Below, piece after piece: positions 33,558 to 46,768 of a DNA stretch of 64,000 nucleotides. Position 1 is the stretch's first letter. Every line of letters begins with the position of its first letter. Source of the DNA: Bufo bufo (taxonomy: Eukaryota; Chordata; Amphibia; Anura; Bufonidae). Location: the NCBI RefSeq assembly GCF_905171765.1, contig NC_053389.1, positions 780,710,772-780,774,771 on the forward strand, read 5' to 3'. The notes beneath the pieces are model-generated. The model was not told the DNA's origin and did no database searches. It worked only from the letters and a program-made list of their open reading frames with translations. A program made the position numbers and the translations under genes.

Positions 33558-34557
33558 ATATATCAACAGGAGCATGCCTCTACTGGGAAAGACAATATTT
33601 AAAATGAAAGTTTGTAGATAGAATACAGGTCCTAAAACAAACAAAACACAATTTTGAAAGCAGAAAATATACAAAAGACTGATGGTCTTACCGGACCATA
33701 TAGAATCTAGCTACTGTGTAAGATGATCACTCCAGGTGGGATCAGGAAGGTAAGACCTGGCTGCCCCTAGTAATCCCTAAATGCCCTATACCTGATCTGG
33801 TTGTCCAGGTGGACGGAGTAGCCACCCTGTTGGGAGTGGTCCCCATGGGGTTTCCCTACTGGCTGCCTACAGCAGAGTCCTAGATACAGTCCTATAATTG
33901 AAATGTCCAAAATGTCCTGATCCAGGAGTGTGTAGCTGTGGGCTATGTTCCAACACGTTTCCACTGAACTATGACATTCAGTTTCATCAGGGGACCTCTT
34001 GGTTCCCAGAAACAGTACAGTGTGTGGCACAGCGTGGGGAACAGATGGACATGGTGCACCTCAGACAGGCAGCTGTTTCTGGGAACCAAGAGGTCCCCTG
34101 ATGAAACTGAATGCCATAGTTCAGTGGAAACGCAACGGGACAAAGCCCTCAGCATCAGCTATATATATGCACTCCTGGATCAGGACATTTCAATTATAGG
34201 ACTGTATCCAGGGCTCTGCTGGGGGGAAACTCCGGGGGGAGTCACTCTGCCATCCTGGACGACCAGATCAGGTGTAGGGACAGCCAGGTCTTTCCTTCCT
34301 AATCCCATCTGGAGTGTTCATCTTACACAGTAGCCAGATTCTACTAGATACGGTAAGACCGTTTCTCTTTTGTATATTTTCTGATTTGTTTGTTTTGTGC
34401 CTTGTATTTTATCTACACTAATTAAAGGTTAAGTTTAAAAAATTGTCTTTCCCAGTAGAGGCATGCTCCAGGTTATATCCAATGTGATTCCCTGACAATA
34501 TTATTTGGAGACATACCATACAGTGTATACCACCACCAATTGTGGTTATTTATAGTT
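33558..34557. mobile_element. 1-kb foldback insertion with 14-bp direct flanks
   Basis: The 14-mer taagttgcagttgg lies at 33544-33557 and 34558-34571. Inside, a left arm (about 33556-34014) and a right arm (about 34074-34482) are imperfect reverse complements; for example gcatgcctctactgggaaag pairs with ctttcccagtagaggcatgc. The centre near 34044 is unpaired for about 60 bases. No coding capacity. Confidence 0.75.
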
Positions 34558-34571
34558 TAAGTTGCAGTTGG

Positions 34572-36955
34572 CACCACAGTATCTCATCCACAATGTATCT
34601 CTGTCTTCACAACCACTGTGAACCCACAGTCTCAGAGTAATGCTCACAGAAGACAGGCTAGCTGGTCTTGGTCACAGGCCTGACTATTACACAGACCATG
34701 GTTGCTATCAGGATGCAAGGGCTAGTTGGTAATCATCTACCCATATGCCTCAACCCCTCTGCAGTGCTCACCTGCATCTCTGCCCTATCTAGTCCCTGAG
34801 GTTGCCCACTTTATGGCTAGTGCCCTTTACCTCTACTAGTAACTGGCTACATGCAGGAATCTGCAGCATCTACTATCTCACTCTCTCCAGCATGCCCTGA
34901 GCCTGACCACAACGTTTACTTGCATGTCTATTTATGCCCGCTGGATAAACATAAGTGCAGATGCCTGACTCAGCCCAACCTGTGCTGCCTTGCACAGCAC
35001 CTAACCCTTTCATCACCACCATTAGTACACAAGTGTATTCCACAATACTCACACTGTGATCATTACAGTGACCCTAGTGGTTCACCAGTAATCAGTGTAG
35101 ACCTGCTGTAACTCCCCTTGACAACCTGAGTAAGGTATATGACTCTACCAAGACTAAATGTGAAGTCACCATTTACATAACATTTAGTTAAAAAATATAA
35201 ATGATACATTGTTTGCAGCTTTTGTGATGTATTGGAAATTTTAACTTTGTTGAGAAAAACAATAGATGATCGGTCTATTTTGAGGCTCAAATGTATTTCC
35301 CTTTGGTCCTGAATGAATTCAGTAACAAAATGAGTAGTTCTTTCTATATTATCAATCGGTTGTCAACATATCTGCAATGCAATTTAAAGTGGACAAGATA
35401 AGTGGCATTACTATATAAGCATTCCTATGCAAACCTACCCATGAACAGCTCTGCAAAACCCTGGGGTCTGTGTTGTGCCCATGGTGGTCCTGACTTCCTG
35501 GTGGAGGTTTAGACCATCAAAGGTAAAGAAGTTATTAGAATAAATTGTAAGCCCTCCAAGCGTAAGTTTTTTGGTGGTTCTGTTTATTTTTTGGGCATTA
35601 TGTAATTATGCAGTCCAAACTTAGCCTGTGCATAATATCACTATATAAGACTAAGACAAGCTAAGTCAACAGTAAGTCCACTGGTTCCCAGGAGAGTAAT
35701 TTTAATTGTCGAGTTGTCCTGTAGTTTTTAGGTACGTGGGGAGAATGGTAACATAACTTTGCAGGGAGAAATTTAGATAAGGGTGAGGTTACTATTAGAC
35801 ATAGCCTCTGACTTCTCCAAGAGTGGGCCCCTAAGCCCCTGAACCAGGAGCAGGTCCCACGGAGAACAGACAGAATTGTGATAAAGGGGTTCAGGTAAAA
35901 TTTGCATGTAGCACTATAGTGGGCCCCCATAATATAGCCAAATAAGCTGACTGAGATCACATCTAGGCACCTTGACAAACTGGCTTTCTTGACTTTGCTG
36001 CGAGGGTCACCATCGCCAATTATCTTGCAGTGCCTTGCTACTGCCTGGGGCTTGCTACTGCATGAGCGCATATCACCATAGAGCTAAGATCTAATCTAAG
36101 ACAGACTACTGACAGGGACCTCAGGACAGAAAAAGTCCATAGAAAGGGCCAGGCAAAGAGGCGTACACAGATCTCATGGGGTCCCATAGCAAAGGTTAAT
36201 ATGGGCCTCTCCGTTACACCCAGTTTCCCAATGCATCATATATTCCCAGGCAACAAGGAATGCAAAGGGCAACTCCTGAGATTTCTGATGAATTTACAAA
36301 TTTTTTTTATAAATAAAGACATTTTTAATAAAAATAAATGGAATCCTCCACCTCACCTATTTTATCTGACTTCTATGTAGTAAAAACTTGAACAGATGCT
36401 TCATAAATATGGTGCTCATTATGACCACTATATTTCTCGAGGTATTTACACAGCACAAATGGCATATGTACACTGAGAAATCTCATTCTTTCATCCACAC
36501 AGTAACTGGCTGCCAGTAGTCACCACTAGAGGGAGCTCAGTATATAGGAATTTATACAGTTACATTGTAAATAATCTCTTTCCACTGAGCTCCACATAGT
36601 GAGCTCAGTGGAACAGGTGAAGTATCTCAGTGCCAAGCAGTGGTCTGCCTCCATGGTAGTTATGTCTATTAAAAATAGCACATTGCTATACAGCAGGTTG
36701 GTGGACCAACCAGAATCAGCAATTAGAATTACATGTGGCACATTTAATCACATACATAATGCTTAGTAGCTGAACCCATCCCATATGCTGGCAGTGATTG
36801 GGATCAGAGATAACTCCAATTCCAGTCATTTATTAGATGCTGCAGTCAATAAAAACCGTAGCATCCGAGCAGTTAGACAAATGGAGGGGGCTCCCTCTGT
36901 CCTCCGTTTGACAACATTGCATGGCAAAATTGTCGGGTGCCAATTGGGTTGTCAT
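34572..36955. other. No recognisable gene
   Basis: Only short frames without motifs. A small hairpin near 36570-36615 (ccactgagctccac/gtgagctcagtgg) is part of a common-looking dispersed repeat. Confidence 0.4.
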
Positions 36956-38100
36956 TAGTGATGAGCGAATCGAACTCAAACTAATTGAATATCAAGAAAA
37001 ATTTAATTCACCCCAAAGCCAAATTTCCTTACACTTCGTTGTGACAAATCCATTTTCCCTGAAATGGCGGGGGAAAAAACGTACTCAACTCATCCATTTC
37101 CACTCAAAGAGTACACCACGGCCATCTTCATTGAAGATAGCACACGAAATCTCCTGCGCGGTGACTTCAATCAATGTGGTCGCAGTGGACTCTTCGCGTG
37201 GCAATGGATGAGGTGAGTTTGTGTTTTGTTTTTTTACCGGATTAATTTTCACCAAAAAACATGTATAGAAAAAGTTACATTACCTAACAGTGCGGCCCCC
37301 AGTGATGTATTTCCGATTATTATTTTTTCAGAGGACCCCCCCCCCTTTCGTCCGCTGTGGTCTCCGGTAGTTCAGGCGCCTCATATGCTAATGAGGCAAT
37401 TCGGTTTGAGTAGGCGGTGACTAGAATTTGTACAGGGTCGCGGTTTTCTTCTCCCTGGCTAAGAGCGCATCCAATCAGAGGGCTGCGCTCTTAGCCAGGG
37501 AGAAGGAGCCAGAACTTGAGCTTTTACACATCCCGAGGCGTTCGCCATCTTGGAGTCCCCGGCGGAGAGGATGGCAGCGGCGGCATAGGCGGCAGCAGCG
37601 GCAGCATCCTGTCAGTAAGTTTTCATACTTGCTCCCAAGCCTGCCATGGTAATCTGTCTATTAAGCCCTGCCTGTGCTAGAGCATAATAGGAACATATCG
37701 CAATCTCCCTAGACTGAAATACTAAAGTATTGCAGTGTATGGTACAAATAATCCAACAATTGCATGTTCATGTACCATGAGGAGAAAAATGGGAAAAATT
37801 AATCACCCCCTTCCTTAATTTAATATATAAAAATAAACAATAAAAAATAAACATAATTGGTATCTCCATGTCCAAACTTTTAAAATATAAAATCATATTG
37901 CATGTGGAAACGCCATAAGAGAAAACAAACCATGGAAAAATTTCATAAAAAGTGACCAAAAAGTACCCCCATAAAGGTACCAGTCAAAACTACTGCTCAT
38001 CCCACAAAAAGCAATCCTTATGCAGAATATAAGAGTTATGGGTGTCAGAATAAGGTGGCAGAAAGCGCAATAAGAACAAAACTCAAAAAACAATGGCAGA
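36956..38100. mobile_element. hAT-type MITE fragments
   Basis: 36956-37216 starts tagtgatgagcgaatcgaac, similar to the hAT end at 20241. 37790-37960 matches the interior of the hAT MITE at 59200-59340. Between them lies a perfect 22-bp hairpin (37448-37469/37484-37505) with a CCAAT sequence in its loop. Ends and target duplications could not be fixed, so this may be more than one element. Confidence 0.5.
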
Positions 38101-38129
38101 ACAGTGTGTTCCCCTTTAATGTATGGAGA

Positions 38130-40420
38130 GACACTAAGGATGTATCACTACTGTAAGGGGGCTCTAAGAGGACATCCTAACTGGAAGGGGGCTCTAAGAG
38201 GACATTCTTACTGTGAGGAGGGAGCAAAGAGGACATACTTACCGTGAGGAGGAAGCTAAGAGTGCATCCTTACAGTGAGGAGGAAGCAAAGAGGGCATCT
38301 TTTCAGTGAGGAGGAAGCTAAGAGTGCATCCTTACAGTGAGGAGGAAGCTAAAAGGACATCCTTACTGTGAGGAGGGTGCTAAGACGACATCCTTACTGT
38401 GAGGAGGGAGCTAAGAGGACATGCTTAACATGAGGAAGCTAAAAGGACATCCTTACTGTGAGGAGGGAGCTTAAGAGGACATCCTTACAGTGAGGAGGAA
38501 GCTAAGAGTGCATCCTTACAGTGAGGAGGAAGCTAAGAGTGCATCCTTACAGTGAGGAGGAAGCTAAGAGTGCATCCTTACAGTGAGGAGGAAGCTAAGA
38601 GTGCATCCTTACAGTGAGGAGGAAGCTAAGAGGGCATCCTTACAGTGAGGAGGAAGCTAAAAGGACATCCTTACTGTGAGGAGGGTGCTAAGAGGACATC
38701 CTTACTGTGAGGAGGGAGCTAAGAGGACATGCTTAACATGAGGAAGCTAAAAGGACATCCTTACTGTGAGGAGGGAGCTAAGAGGACATCCTTACCATGA
38801 GGAGGAAGCTAAGAGGGCATCTATACTGTGAGAAAAGAGCTAAGTGGGCATCCTTACTGTGAGGAGGAAGCTGAGGGCATTCTAACGGTGAAGGAGGGAG
38901 CTAAGAGGGAATCCTTATTGTGAGGAGGAAGCTAAGAGGGCATCCTTTTTGTGAGGGGGGAGCTAAGAGGACATCCTTACTGTGAGAAGGGATCTAAAAG
39001 GGCATCCTAACTGTGAGGGTAAAACTAAGAGGACATCCTAACAGTAAGGGAGGAACTAAGAGGACTTTCTTACTGTAAGGGCTAGCTAAGAGGGCATCCT
39101 AAGTGTGAGGGGGAGCTAACAGGGCCTCCTTACTGTAAGGGGGAGCTAAGAGGGCCTCCTTACTGTGAGAACGGAGATAAGAGGACATCCTAACTGTAAG
39201 GGGGAAGCTAAAAGGGTATCCTTACTTTTAGGAGGAAGCTAAGAGGGCATCCTTTTTGTGAGGGGGGAGCTAAGAGGACATCCTTACTGTGAGAAGGGAG
39301 CTAAGAGGGCATCCTAACTGTGAGGGTAAAACTAAGAGGACATCCTAACTGTAAGGGAGGAACTAAGAGGACTTTCTTACTGTAAGGCTAGCTAAGAGGG
39401 CATCCTAAGTGTGAGGGGGGAGCTAACAGGGCCTCCTTACTGTAAGGGGGAGCTAAGAGGGCCTCCTTACTGTGAGAACGGAGATAAGAGGACATCCTAA
39501 CTGTAGGGGGGAAGCTAAAAGGGCATCCTTACTGTTAGGAGGAAGCTAAAAGGGCATCCTAACTGTGAAGGGGGAGCTAAGAGGGCTTCCCTATTGTGAG
39601 GGGGAGTTTTGAAAACATTCTTACTATGAGGGGAAGCTAAGATGGCATCCTAACTGTGAAGGGGGAGCTAAGAGGGCTTCCCTATTGTGAGGGGGGTTGA
39701 GGGCATCTTTATTGTGAGGGGGAAACTAAGTGGGCATCCTTAATGTGAGGGGGGAGCTTAGATGACATCCTTCCTGTGAGAGGGGAGCTAATAGGGCATC
39801 CTTACTGTTAGGGGGAGCTAAAAGGGAATCCTTACTGTTAGAAGGAAGCTAAGAAGACATCCTAGGTGTAAGAGGGGAGCTAAGAGGACATCCTAACTGT
39901 AAGGGGGGAGCTAAGAGGGCATCCTAACTGTAAGGGGGGAGCTAAGAGGGCATCTTAGCTATGAGGGGGAGCAAAGAGGGCATCATTATTGTGAGAAGGG
40001 AGCTAAGAGGGCATCCTTACTGTTAGGGGGAGCTAAAAGGGCATTCTTACTGTTAGAAGAAAGCTAAGAGGACATCCTAACTGTAAGGGGGAGCTAAGAG
40101 TACATCCTTATTGTGAGAAGGGAGCTAAGAGCGCATCCTTACTGTTAGGGGGAGCTAAAAGGGCACCCTTACAGTTAGAAGGGAGCTAAGAGGATATCCT
40201 AACTGTAAGGCTGAGCTAAGAGGACACACTAACTGTAAGGGGGGAGCTAATAGGGCATCCCTGCTATGAGGGGGAGATAAGAGGGCAACCTTACTATTAG
40301 GGGGAGCTAAGAGGGCATTCTAACTGTAAGGGGGGAGTTAAGAGGGTATCCTGACTGTTAGGAGGAGATAAGAGGGTATCCTGACTGTTAGGAGGAGATA
40401 AGAGGGCATCCTTGCTGTCC
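38130..40420. repeat. ~31-bp minisatellite with 307-bp higher-order repeats
   Basis: Units of the form ggagctaagagggcatccttactgtgaggg repeat for 2.3 kb, about 75 copies. Two blocks are each duplicated at the same 307-base offset (38343 and 38650; 38941 and 39248), so about ten units form a higher-order repeat. Five nearly identical units sit at 38490-38640. Confidence 0.95.
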
Positions 40421-40429
40421 TTCTGTTAT

Positions 40430-43340
40430 CCAGAAAAATCCCTTACATTGATTTCCATGTTATCACAGTGGCAGAAAACATCCAGAACCAGAGACAGGCA
40501 GCCTGTCTGGCACGACAGACTAGTACATTCAGCTCCACAGAAGTTGAACAGTCGCTGTTTGCTGTCCTTTGTTACAGAGTGTTGTCTGCTGCTATCTATG
40601 ACATATAATTCAATTATTGAGACCAGATCAGCATATAAACCCGTCACCCAGGTCAATAAAGTTACACTTGACATAATACTGTCTGCTGTAATCTGCAGAA
40701 TAAAGGTCGATGTTAAAGGGATTTCGCACTTATTTACAGTGTAGCCAGCAAGCATTTGCTTTGTAAGAAGACACCGGAGTCTTCTTGCATCCATACAGAG
40801 CGGTGTATAAAATACTTGGAGTTGTACTAAACTTGGAGGGACTTGTTCTTTACATTTCCAGTCTTGGAAGCAGATCACATTCTTTTCAGGCAGCCTGAAT
40901 CCAGATAACTTACCTAACAGTTTATAGGAAGCTCCTGTAGAGACTTGTATAGCTTGAAGGTAGAAATAGCACTAGGAATGCGTTGTACACACCCATCACC
41001 TAACATATAGTCCATGGCTACATTGCTATCACGTCTGGGGGCTACATTAAAGGGGCACTTACATGCAAAAAAAAAAATCACATATTAAAAGCCTATATGT
41101 CAATATTCTATGTCATTTTTTATTTAAAAAAATGGATCGATGGTTTTTCAGATATCATTTTTTTTTAAAGTCACTCCATGTATTCTAATTTCTGTCCTGA
41201 ATATTTAACTTCTTTGTTTGGACTTTTAGCTTGGCAAACCGTGTCGCCCTAACTCTCTCAGTCACACCATCACTTTGACTAGAAAGCCCCCTCCTCCCAA
41301 TAGTGACTCAATTAGAGCACCACACATTACACTAATCAATTATTATCTAGGGTTATCAAGAGAAAAATAGAATTATAATATGTTGTCCCATTTCTACGCC
41401 TACTATTATCATGAGGATTACCTTTCAGATAACATATTCCACTCACAGCAACAGAAAACTCACAATGGATTACTTATCTATTATATAGGAGTTTTTAACA
41501 TTTGTATCAGTCATATCATGTGACTGATATAGAATGCCAGTGTTTTATAATTCATTTTAATGGCCTAGTGCTGCCGAAATAAAAAAAACTAAACTTTTTC
41601 TAGGAATATTGAATAAAAAAAAATTACTCAATTTTGATGGAAGTGTCCCTTTTAGTGTATATGCCAAATGTCTATTGTGGCATAAGACATATAGGCAAAC
41701 CTTTCCAATACATTGGATACATTGTTTAGCACCCTTCGAGTATTTAGGGGTCTATGAATTCATTCAGCCTAGGCCTTTATTGTGGAAGCATAGCACATCA
41801 TGCAGTACTTGATCCCATAAAAAGTCAACGGTAGTCTATCTAGCACCACTAGTGTCCCTCATTCTGTGATGGATTTGGCACTGCATGGTGGTTTCCACTT
41901 CTAATGGACATCATTATGCAGGTGTGAACAGAGCCTTATATGTAGACATTAAGGGAGAAAAAGGTATATTAGACACAGTAAAAACTCTTTGAGACGGCTA
42001 CCCAGTTGCATTGGAAAGTAAAGTTCTAGGTTGTCTTCTCTATGAAGATGGCCAATATGCTTAATATTTGGTGGAACTGGAAATGTATTAAAGTAAATCT
42101 GGCCTGGATAAGGCGGGATGCAGTACCCCAGACTAGGGCACTTGCCCACTGTTCATGTTGTATAATGTTATTTCATGCTATTAATTACATTCATGCTTTG
42201 AAATGTACCCAGCATATCTTTGTATGGATAATATGGGGTTATTTACCCTGGCTTAGCCCCTACAGGACATTTGGGTGAAGATCAGGGATCCACCCCTAGC
42301 GTCAGTGTTGTGAGTTAGTAGAAGAGGAGAGCGGAAACAGCTTCATGTACCCCATTCCTCATGGGACTGTATGAAAGTTACAGAGAATAATCTTCTCTGG
42401 GGACTATCTACTGAGCACAATTACTACTGTACTGAACAGAGAGAGAGATAAAGCAAAAATAACAAGAAGGTCCAGGATCTGCATGGCCAAGCATTGGAAT
42501 CTGACAGTAAGGTATTTGTTGATCAGAGCTGATAGACATTACTGCTGGGAGAATGACATTGTTGAGACACCCTTCACACTTGGACACGACCTGGCCAGTT
42601 GTAACATAAGCCCTGTATCCCTCAGGTGGAAACTACAGCCATCGGCTTACCGCATATGGTCTTCTCACAGGGTTGTCCTTTCGAGAGTTTTCACTGTAGA
42701 AAATCTAGAGTACTGTTCTCAATCCTGCATACCTCACCTATCAAAAGACACTGATAAAATAGAACAGGTCCACGGCTACAGGTATGTTGGAGGGTCTGAA
42801 AGGGGTTTTCCAGACCCAAACCCAATTTTGTAACATAAAAATTATGTTTCAGTAGAAATAAGTGAGAGCTTCTGGACTTGCAGGTTTATCGAAACGTCTC
42901 TGACTTATTACTACTGGTATACCAAAACCTGAAATGAATGTGAATCTTCACACATGTACTGTGTATTCCACATGGCGAATTTAAGGTAAGGAAGTAATTA
43001 AATCTAGCAGTTCTAGGTAGGTTGCCAGGGTGATGTGCTGGTCACTCCCCTGTCTGGTTAGTTTAGTGTACTTTAGAGAGTAGTCTGGCTCCAGTTGTGG
43101 ATGACGCTACAGAGCTATAAGAGGAATAAAAGTGGCGGCCCTGCAGCATCACCCACTTCCTGCCCATGGCACGTCCCCTTTTCTCTCCACCTCTGAAAAG
43201 TAGCGTGAAGGGGCAATGCCTGATATATGGTGTGTACAAAATGTGCAACCTATTTACTCCACAAATGTGGCATAAATAGGTTAGTAAATGTCCCCTATAT
43301 GTTTACGAAAAATCTGACAAACAGGTCCATGTTTTCATTA
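40430..43340. other. No recognisable gene
   Basis: No long frame, no bounded repeat. A+T-rich patches near 41070-41170 and 41580-41640 look like fragments of old interspersed repeats. Confidence 0.4.
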
Positions 43341-43358
43341 CTTTCATAAACAGAGTAC

Positions 43359-43522
43359 GTCATGGCCCATGAACAGGTAGGAACAAGAGTTAGGGACCAC
43401 TCATGAGACGACCTTGACGCGGTGAGTGGCTTACTATGCTTTGGCCAAAATATAAACCAATGTCTCATCCAGCATGGAGGGCAGAGTGCTGGATGTAGTG
43501 TGCGATCACATTTGCATTTTCC
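43359..43522 (+). repeat. Dispersed repeat copy, left of piggyBac element
   Basis: It matches 50099-50263 in the same orientation, sharing catggcccat, aacaggtaggaac, ccttgacg-ggtgagtggctta and tcatccagcatggagg. The family is unknown to me. Confidence 0.7.
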
Positions 43523-44127
43523 GTTTGTATAAACAGAGTACGGTTGAGCAGTGTAGGAGGACAGCAACAGAGTCAGACTGGGGATGCAATTACCGGTAAT
43601 TCCTCTTTTTCTGAAAATATATGTGACAAAGAGCTTTTAACCACCTCAGCCCCCAGTGCTTAAACACCCTGAAAGACCAGGCCACTTTTTACACTTCTGA
43701 CCTACACTACTTTCACCATTTATTGCTCGGTCATGCAACTTACCACCCAAATGAATTTTGCCTCCTTTTCTTCTCACTAATAGAGCTTTCATTTGGTGGT
43801 ATTTCATTGCTGCTGACATTTTTACTTTTTTTGTTATTAATCGAAATTTAACGATTTTTTTGCAAAAAAATGACATTTTTCACTTTCAGTTGTAAAATTT
43901 TGCAAAAAAAACAAGATCCATATATAAATTTTGCTCTAAATTTATTGTCCTACATGTCTTTGATAAAAAAAAAATGTTTGGGTAAAAAAAAAATGGTTTG
44001 GGTAAAAGTTATAGCGTTTACAAACTATGGTACAAAAATGTGAATTTCCGCTTTTTGAAGCAGCTCTGACTTTCTGAGCACCTGTCATGTTTCCTGAGGT
44101 TCTACAATGGCCAGACAGTACAAACAC

Positions 44128-45905
44128 CCCACAAATGACCCCATTTCGGAAAGTACACACCCTAAGGTATTCACTGATGGGCATAGTGAGTTCATAGAAC
44201 TATTTATTTTTTGTCACAAGTTAGCGGAAAATGATGATTTTTTTTTTTTTTTTTTTTTTTATTACAAAGTCTCATATTCCACTAACTTGTGACAAAAAAT
44301 AAAAAGTTCTATGAACTCACTATGCCCATCAGCGAATACCTTGGGGTCTCTTCTTTCCAAAATGGGGTCACTTGTGGGGTAGTTCTACTGCCCTGGCATT
44401 CTAGGGGCCCAAATGTGTGGTAAGGAGTTTGAAATCAAATTCTGTAAAAAATGACGAGTGAAATCCGAAAGGTGCTCTTTGGAATATGGGCCCCTTTGCC
44501 CACCTAGGCTGCAAAAAAGTGTCACACATCTGGTATCTCCTTATTCAGTAGAAGTTGGGGAATGTGTTTTGGGGTGTCTTTTTACATATACCCATGCTGG
44601 GTGAGATAAATATCTTGGTCAAATGCCAACTTTGTATAAAAAAATGGGAAAAGTTGTCTTTTGCCAAGATATTTCTCTCACCCAGCATGGGTATATGTAA
44701 AATGACACCCCAAAACACATTCCCCACCTTCTACTGAGTACGGAGATACCAGATGTGTGACACTTTTTTGCAGCCTAGGTGGGCAAAGGGGCCCATATTC
44801 CAAAGAGCACCTTTCGGATTTCACTCGTCATTTTTTACAGAATTTGATTTCAAACTCCTTACCACACATTTGGGCCCCTAGAATGCCAGGGCAGTATAAC
44901 TACCCCACAAGTGACCCCATTTTGGAAAGAAGACATCCCAAGGTATTCGCTGATGGGCATAGTGAGTTCATGGAAGTTTTTATTTTTTGTCACAAGTTAG
45001 TGGAATATGAGACTTTGTATGTAAAAAAAAAAAAAAAAAAAAAAATCTGCATTTTCCACTAACTTGTGACAAAAAATAAAAAATTCTAGGAACTCGCCAT
45101 GCCCCTCACGGAATACCTTGGGGTGTCTTCTTTCCAAAATAGGGTCACTTGTGGGGTAGTTATACTGCCCTGGCATTTTCCAGGGGCCCTAATGTGTGGT
45201 AAGTAGGTAAATGACCTGTGAAATCCGAAAGGTGCTCTTTGGAATGTGGGCCCCTTTGCCCACCTAGGCTGCAAAAAAGTGTCACACATCTGGTATCGCC
45301 GTACTCGGGAGAAGTTGGGGAATGTGTTTTGTGGTGTCATTTTACATATACCCATGCTGGGTGAGAGAAATATCTTGGCAAAAGACAACTTTTCCCATTT
45401 TTTTATACAAAGTTGGCATTTGACCAAGATATTTATCTCACCCAGCATGGGTATATGTAAAATGACACCCCAAAACACATTCACCAACTTCTGCTGAATA
45501 CGGAGATACCACATGTGTGACACTTTTTTGCAGCCTAGGTGGGCAAAGGGGCCCAAATTCCTTTTAGGAGGGCATTTTTAGACATTTGGATACCAGACTT
45601 CTTCTCACGCTTTGGGGCCCCTAAAATGCCAGGGCAGTATAAATACCCCACATGTGACCCCATTTTGGAAAGAAGACACCCCAAGGTATTCAATGAGGGG
45701 CATGGCGAGTTCATAGAAAAAAAAAATTTTTGGCACAAGTTAGCGGAAATTGATTTTTTTATTTTTTTTTCTCACAAAGTCTCCCTTTCCGCTAACTTGG
45801 GACAAAAATTTCAATCTTTCATGGACTCAATATGCCCCTCAGCGAATACCTTGGGGTGTCTTCTTTACAAAATGGTGTTATTTGTGGGGTGTTTGTACTG
45901 CCCTG
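44128..45905. repeat. Alternating array of five long palindromes
   Basis: Two unrelated arms, each followed by its reverse complement, alternate. Palindrome centres lie near 44250, 44641, 45031, 45400 and 45770, so spacing is 370 to 390 bases. The first type has gcgaataccttgggg and cactaacttgtgac in its arms. The second has cacctaggctgc and acccatgctgggtgaga. Read outward from 44641, about 380 bases pair on each side. The loop of the second second-type palindrome is the reverse complement of the loop of the first. Confidence 0.85.
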
Positions 45906-46768
45906 GCATTTGAGGGTCTCCGCAATCATTACATGTATGCCCAGCATTAGGAGTTTCTGCTATTCTCCTTATATTGAGCATACAGGTAATGAGATTTTTT
46001 TTTTCCGTTCAGCCTCTGTGCTGAAAGAAAAAAATGAACGGCACAGATTTCTTCATTCGCATCAATCAATGTGGATGAAAAAATCTCTGCCAAAAAAAGA
46101 AAAAGGAGGGGAAAGGCGTCTGCCAGGACATAGGAGCTCCGCCCAACATCCATACCCACTTCAGCTCGTATGCCCTGGCAAACCCGATTTCTCCATTCAC
46201 ATCAATCGATGTGGATGAATAAATCATTGCCGGGATTTTTTTTTTTATATATACAAAGTGTTTGCCAAAGTATATGAACACCGCCACCTCCTCAGCTCAT
46301 ATGCCTCGGCAAACGTATCTTTTACTGCAGAGGAGAAATCTCGTCTTGCAGCGCCGCATACACCGACTTGCGTGTAATCTGACAGCAGCACAATGCTTCT
46401 GTCCGAATGCACATCAGTGCTGCAGCTAGTCGATCGGTTGGTCCACCTGAAAGGTAAAAAAAAACAAAACAAAAAAGAAAAAACCAGGCCGCAAAGCAAT
46501 AACTTTATTAACTTTAGAACAGAACATATTAACTTTTTTTAACTTTTGTAACTTTTTTACTTACCGGTAATTTTTTTTTTGTTTAGTTTTTTTTACCTTT
46601 ATAGAACAAACCTCTCCTTCCCCATGGGACAATGTGCAAAGCGCAAATCGCCCAAAGATGTGGCGAAGTACGTTATGCACTTTATCCCAGGTGAAAGGAG
46701 AGGTTTGCAGCAGCTGTGAGTAAAAGGGCCCTAATAGCCCTGTGTGCCTGTCCTGTGAGATGCAATCC

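Noticed and set aside
44545..45556. Frames of 60 to 156 codons in the palindrome array
   Set aside because: The same peptides appear on both strands because the DNA is palindromic. No family resemblance.
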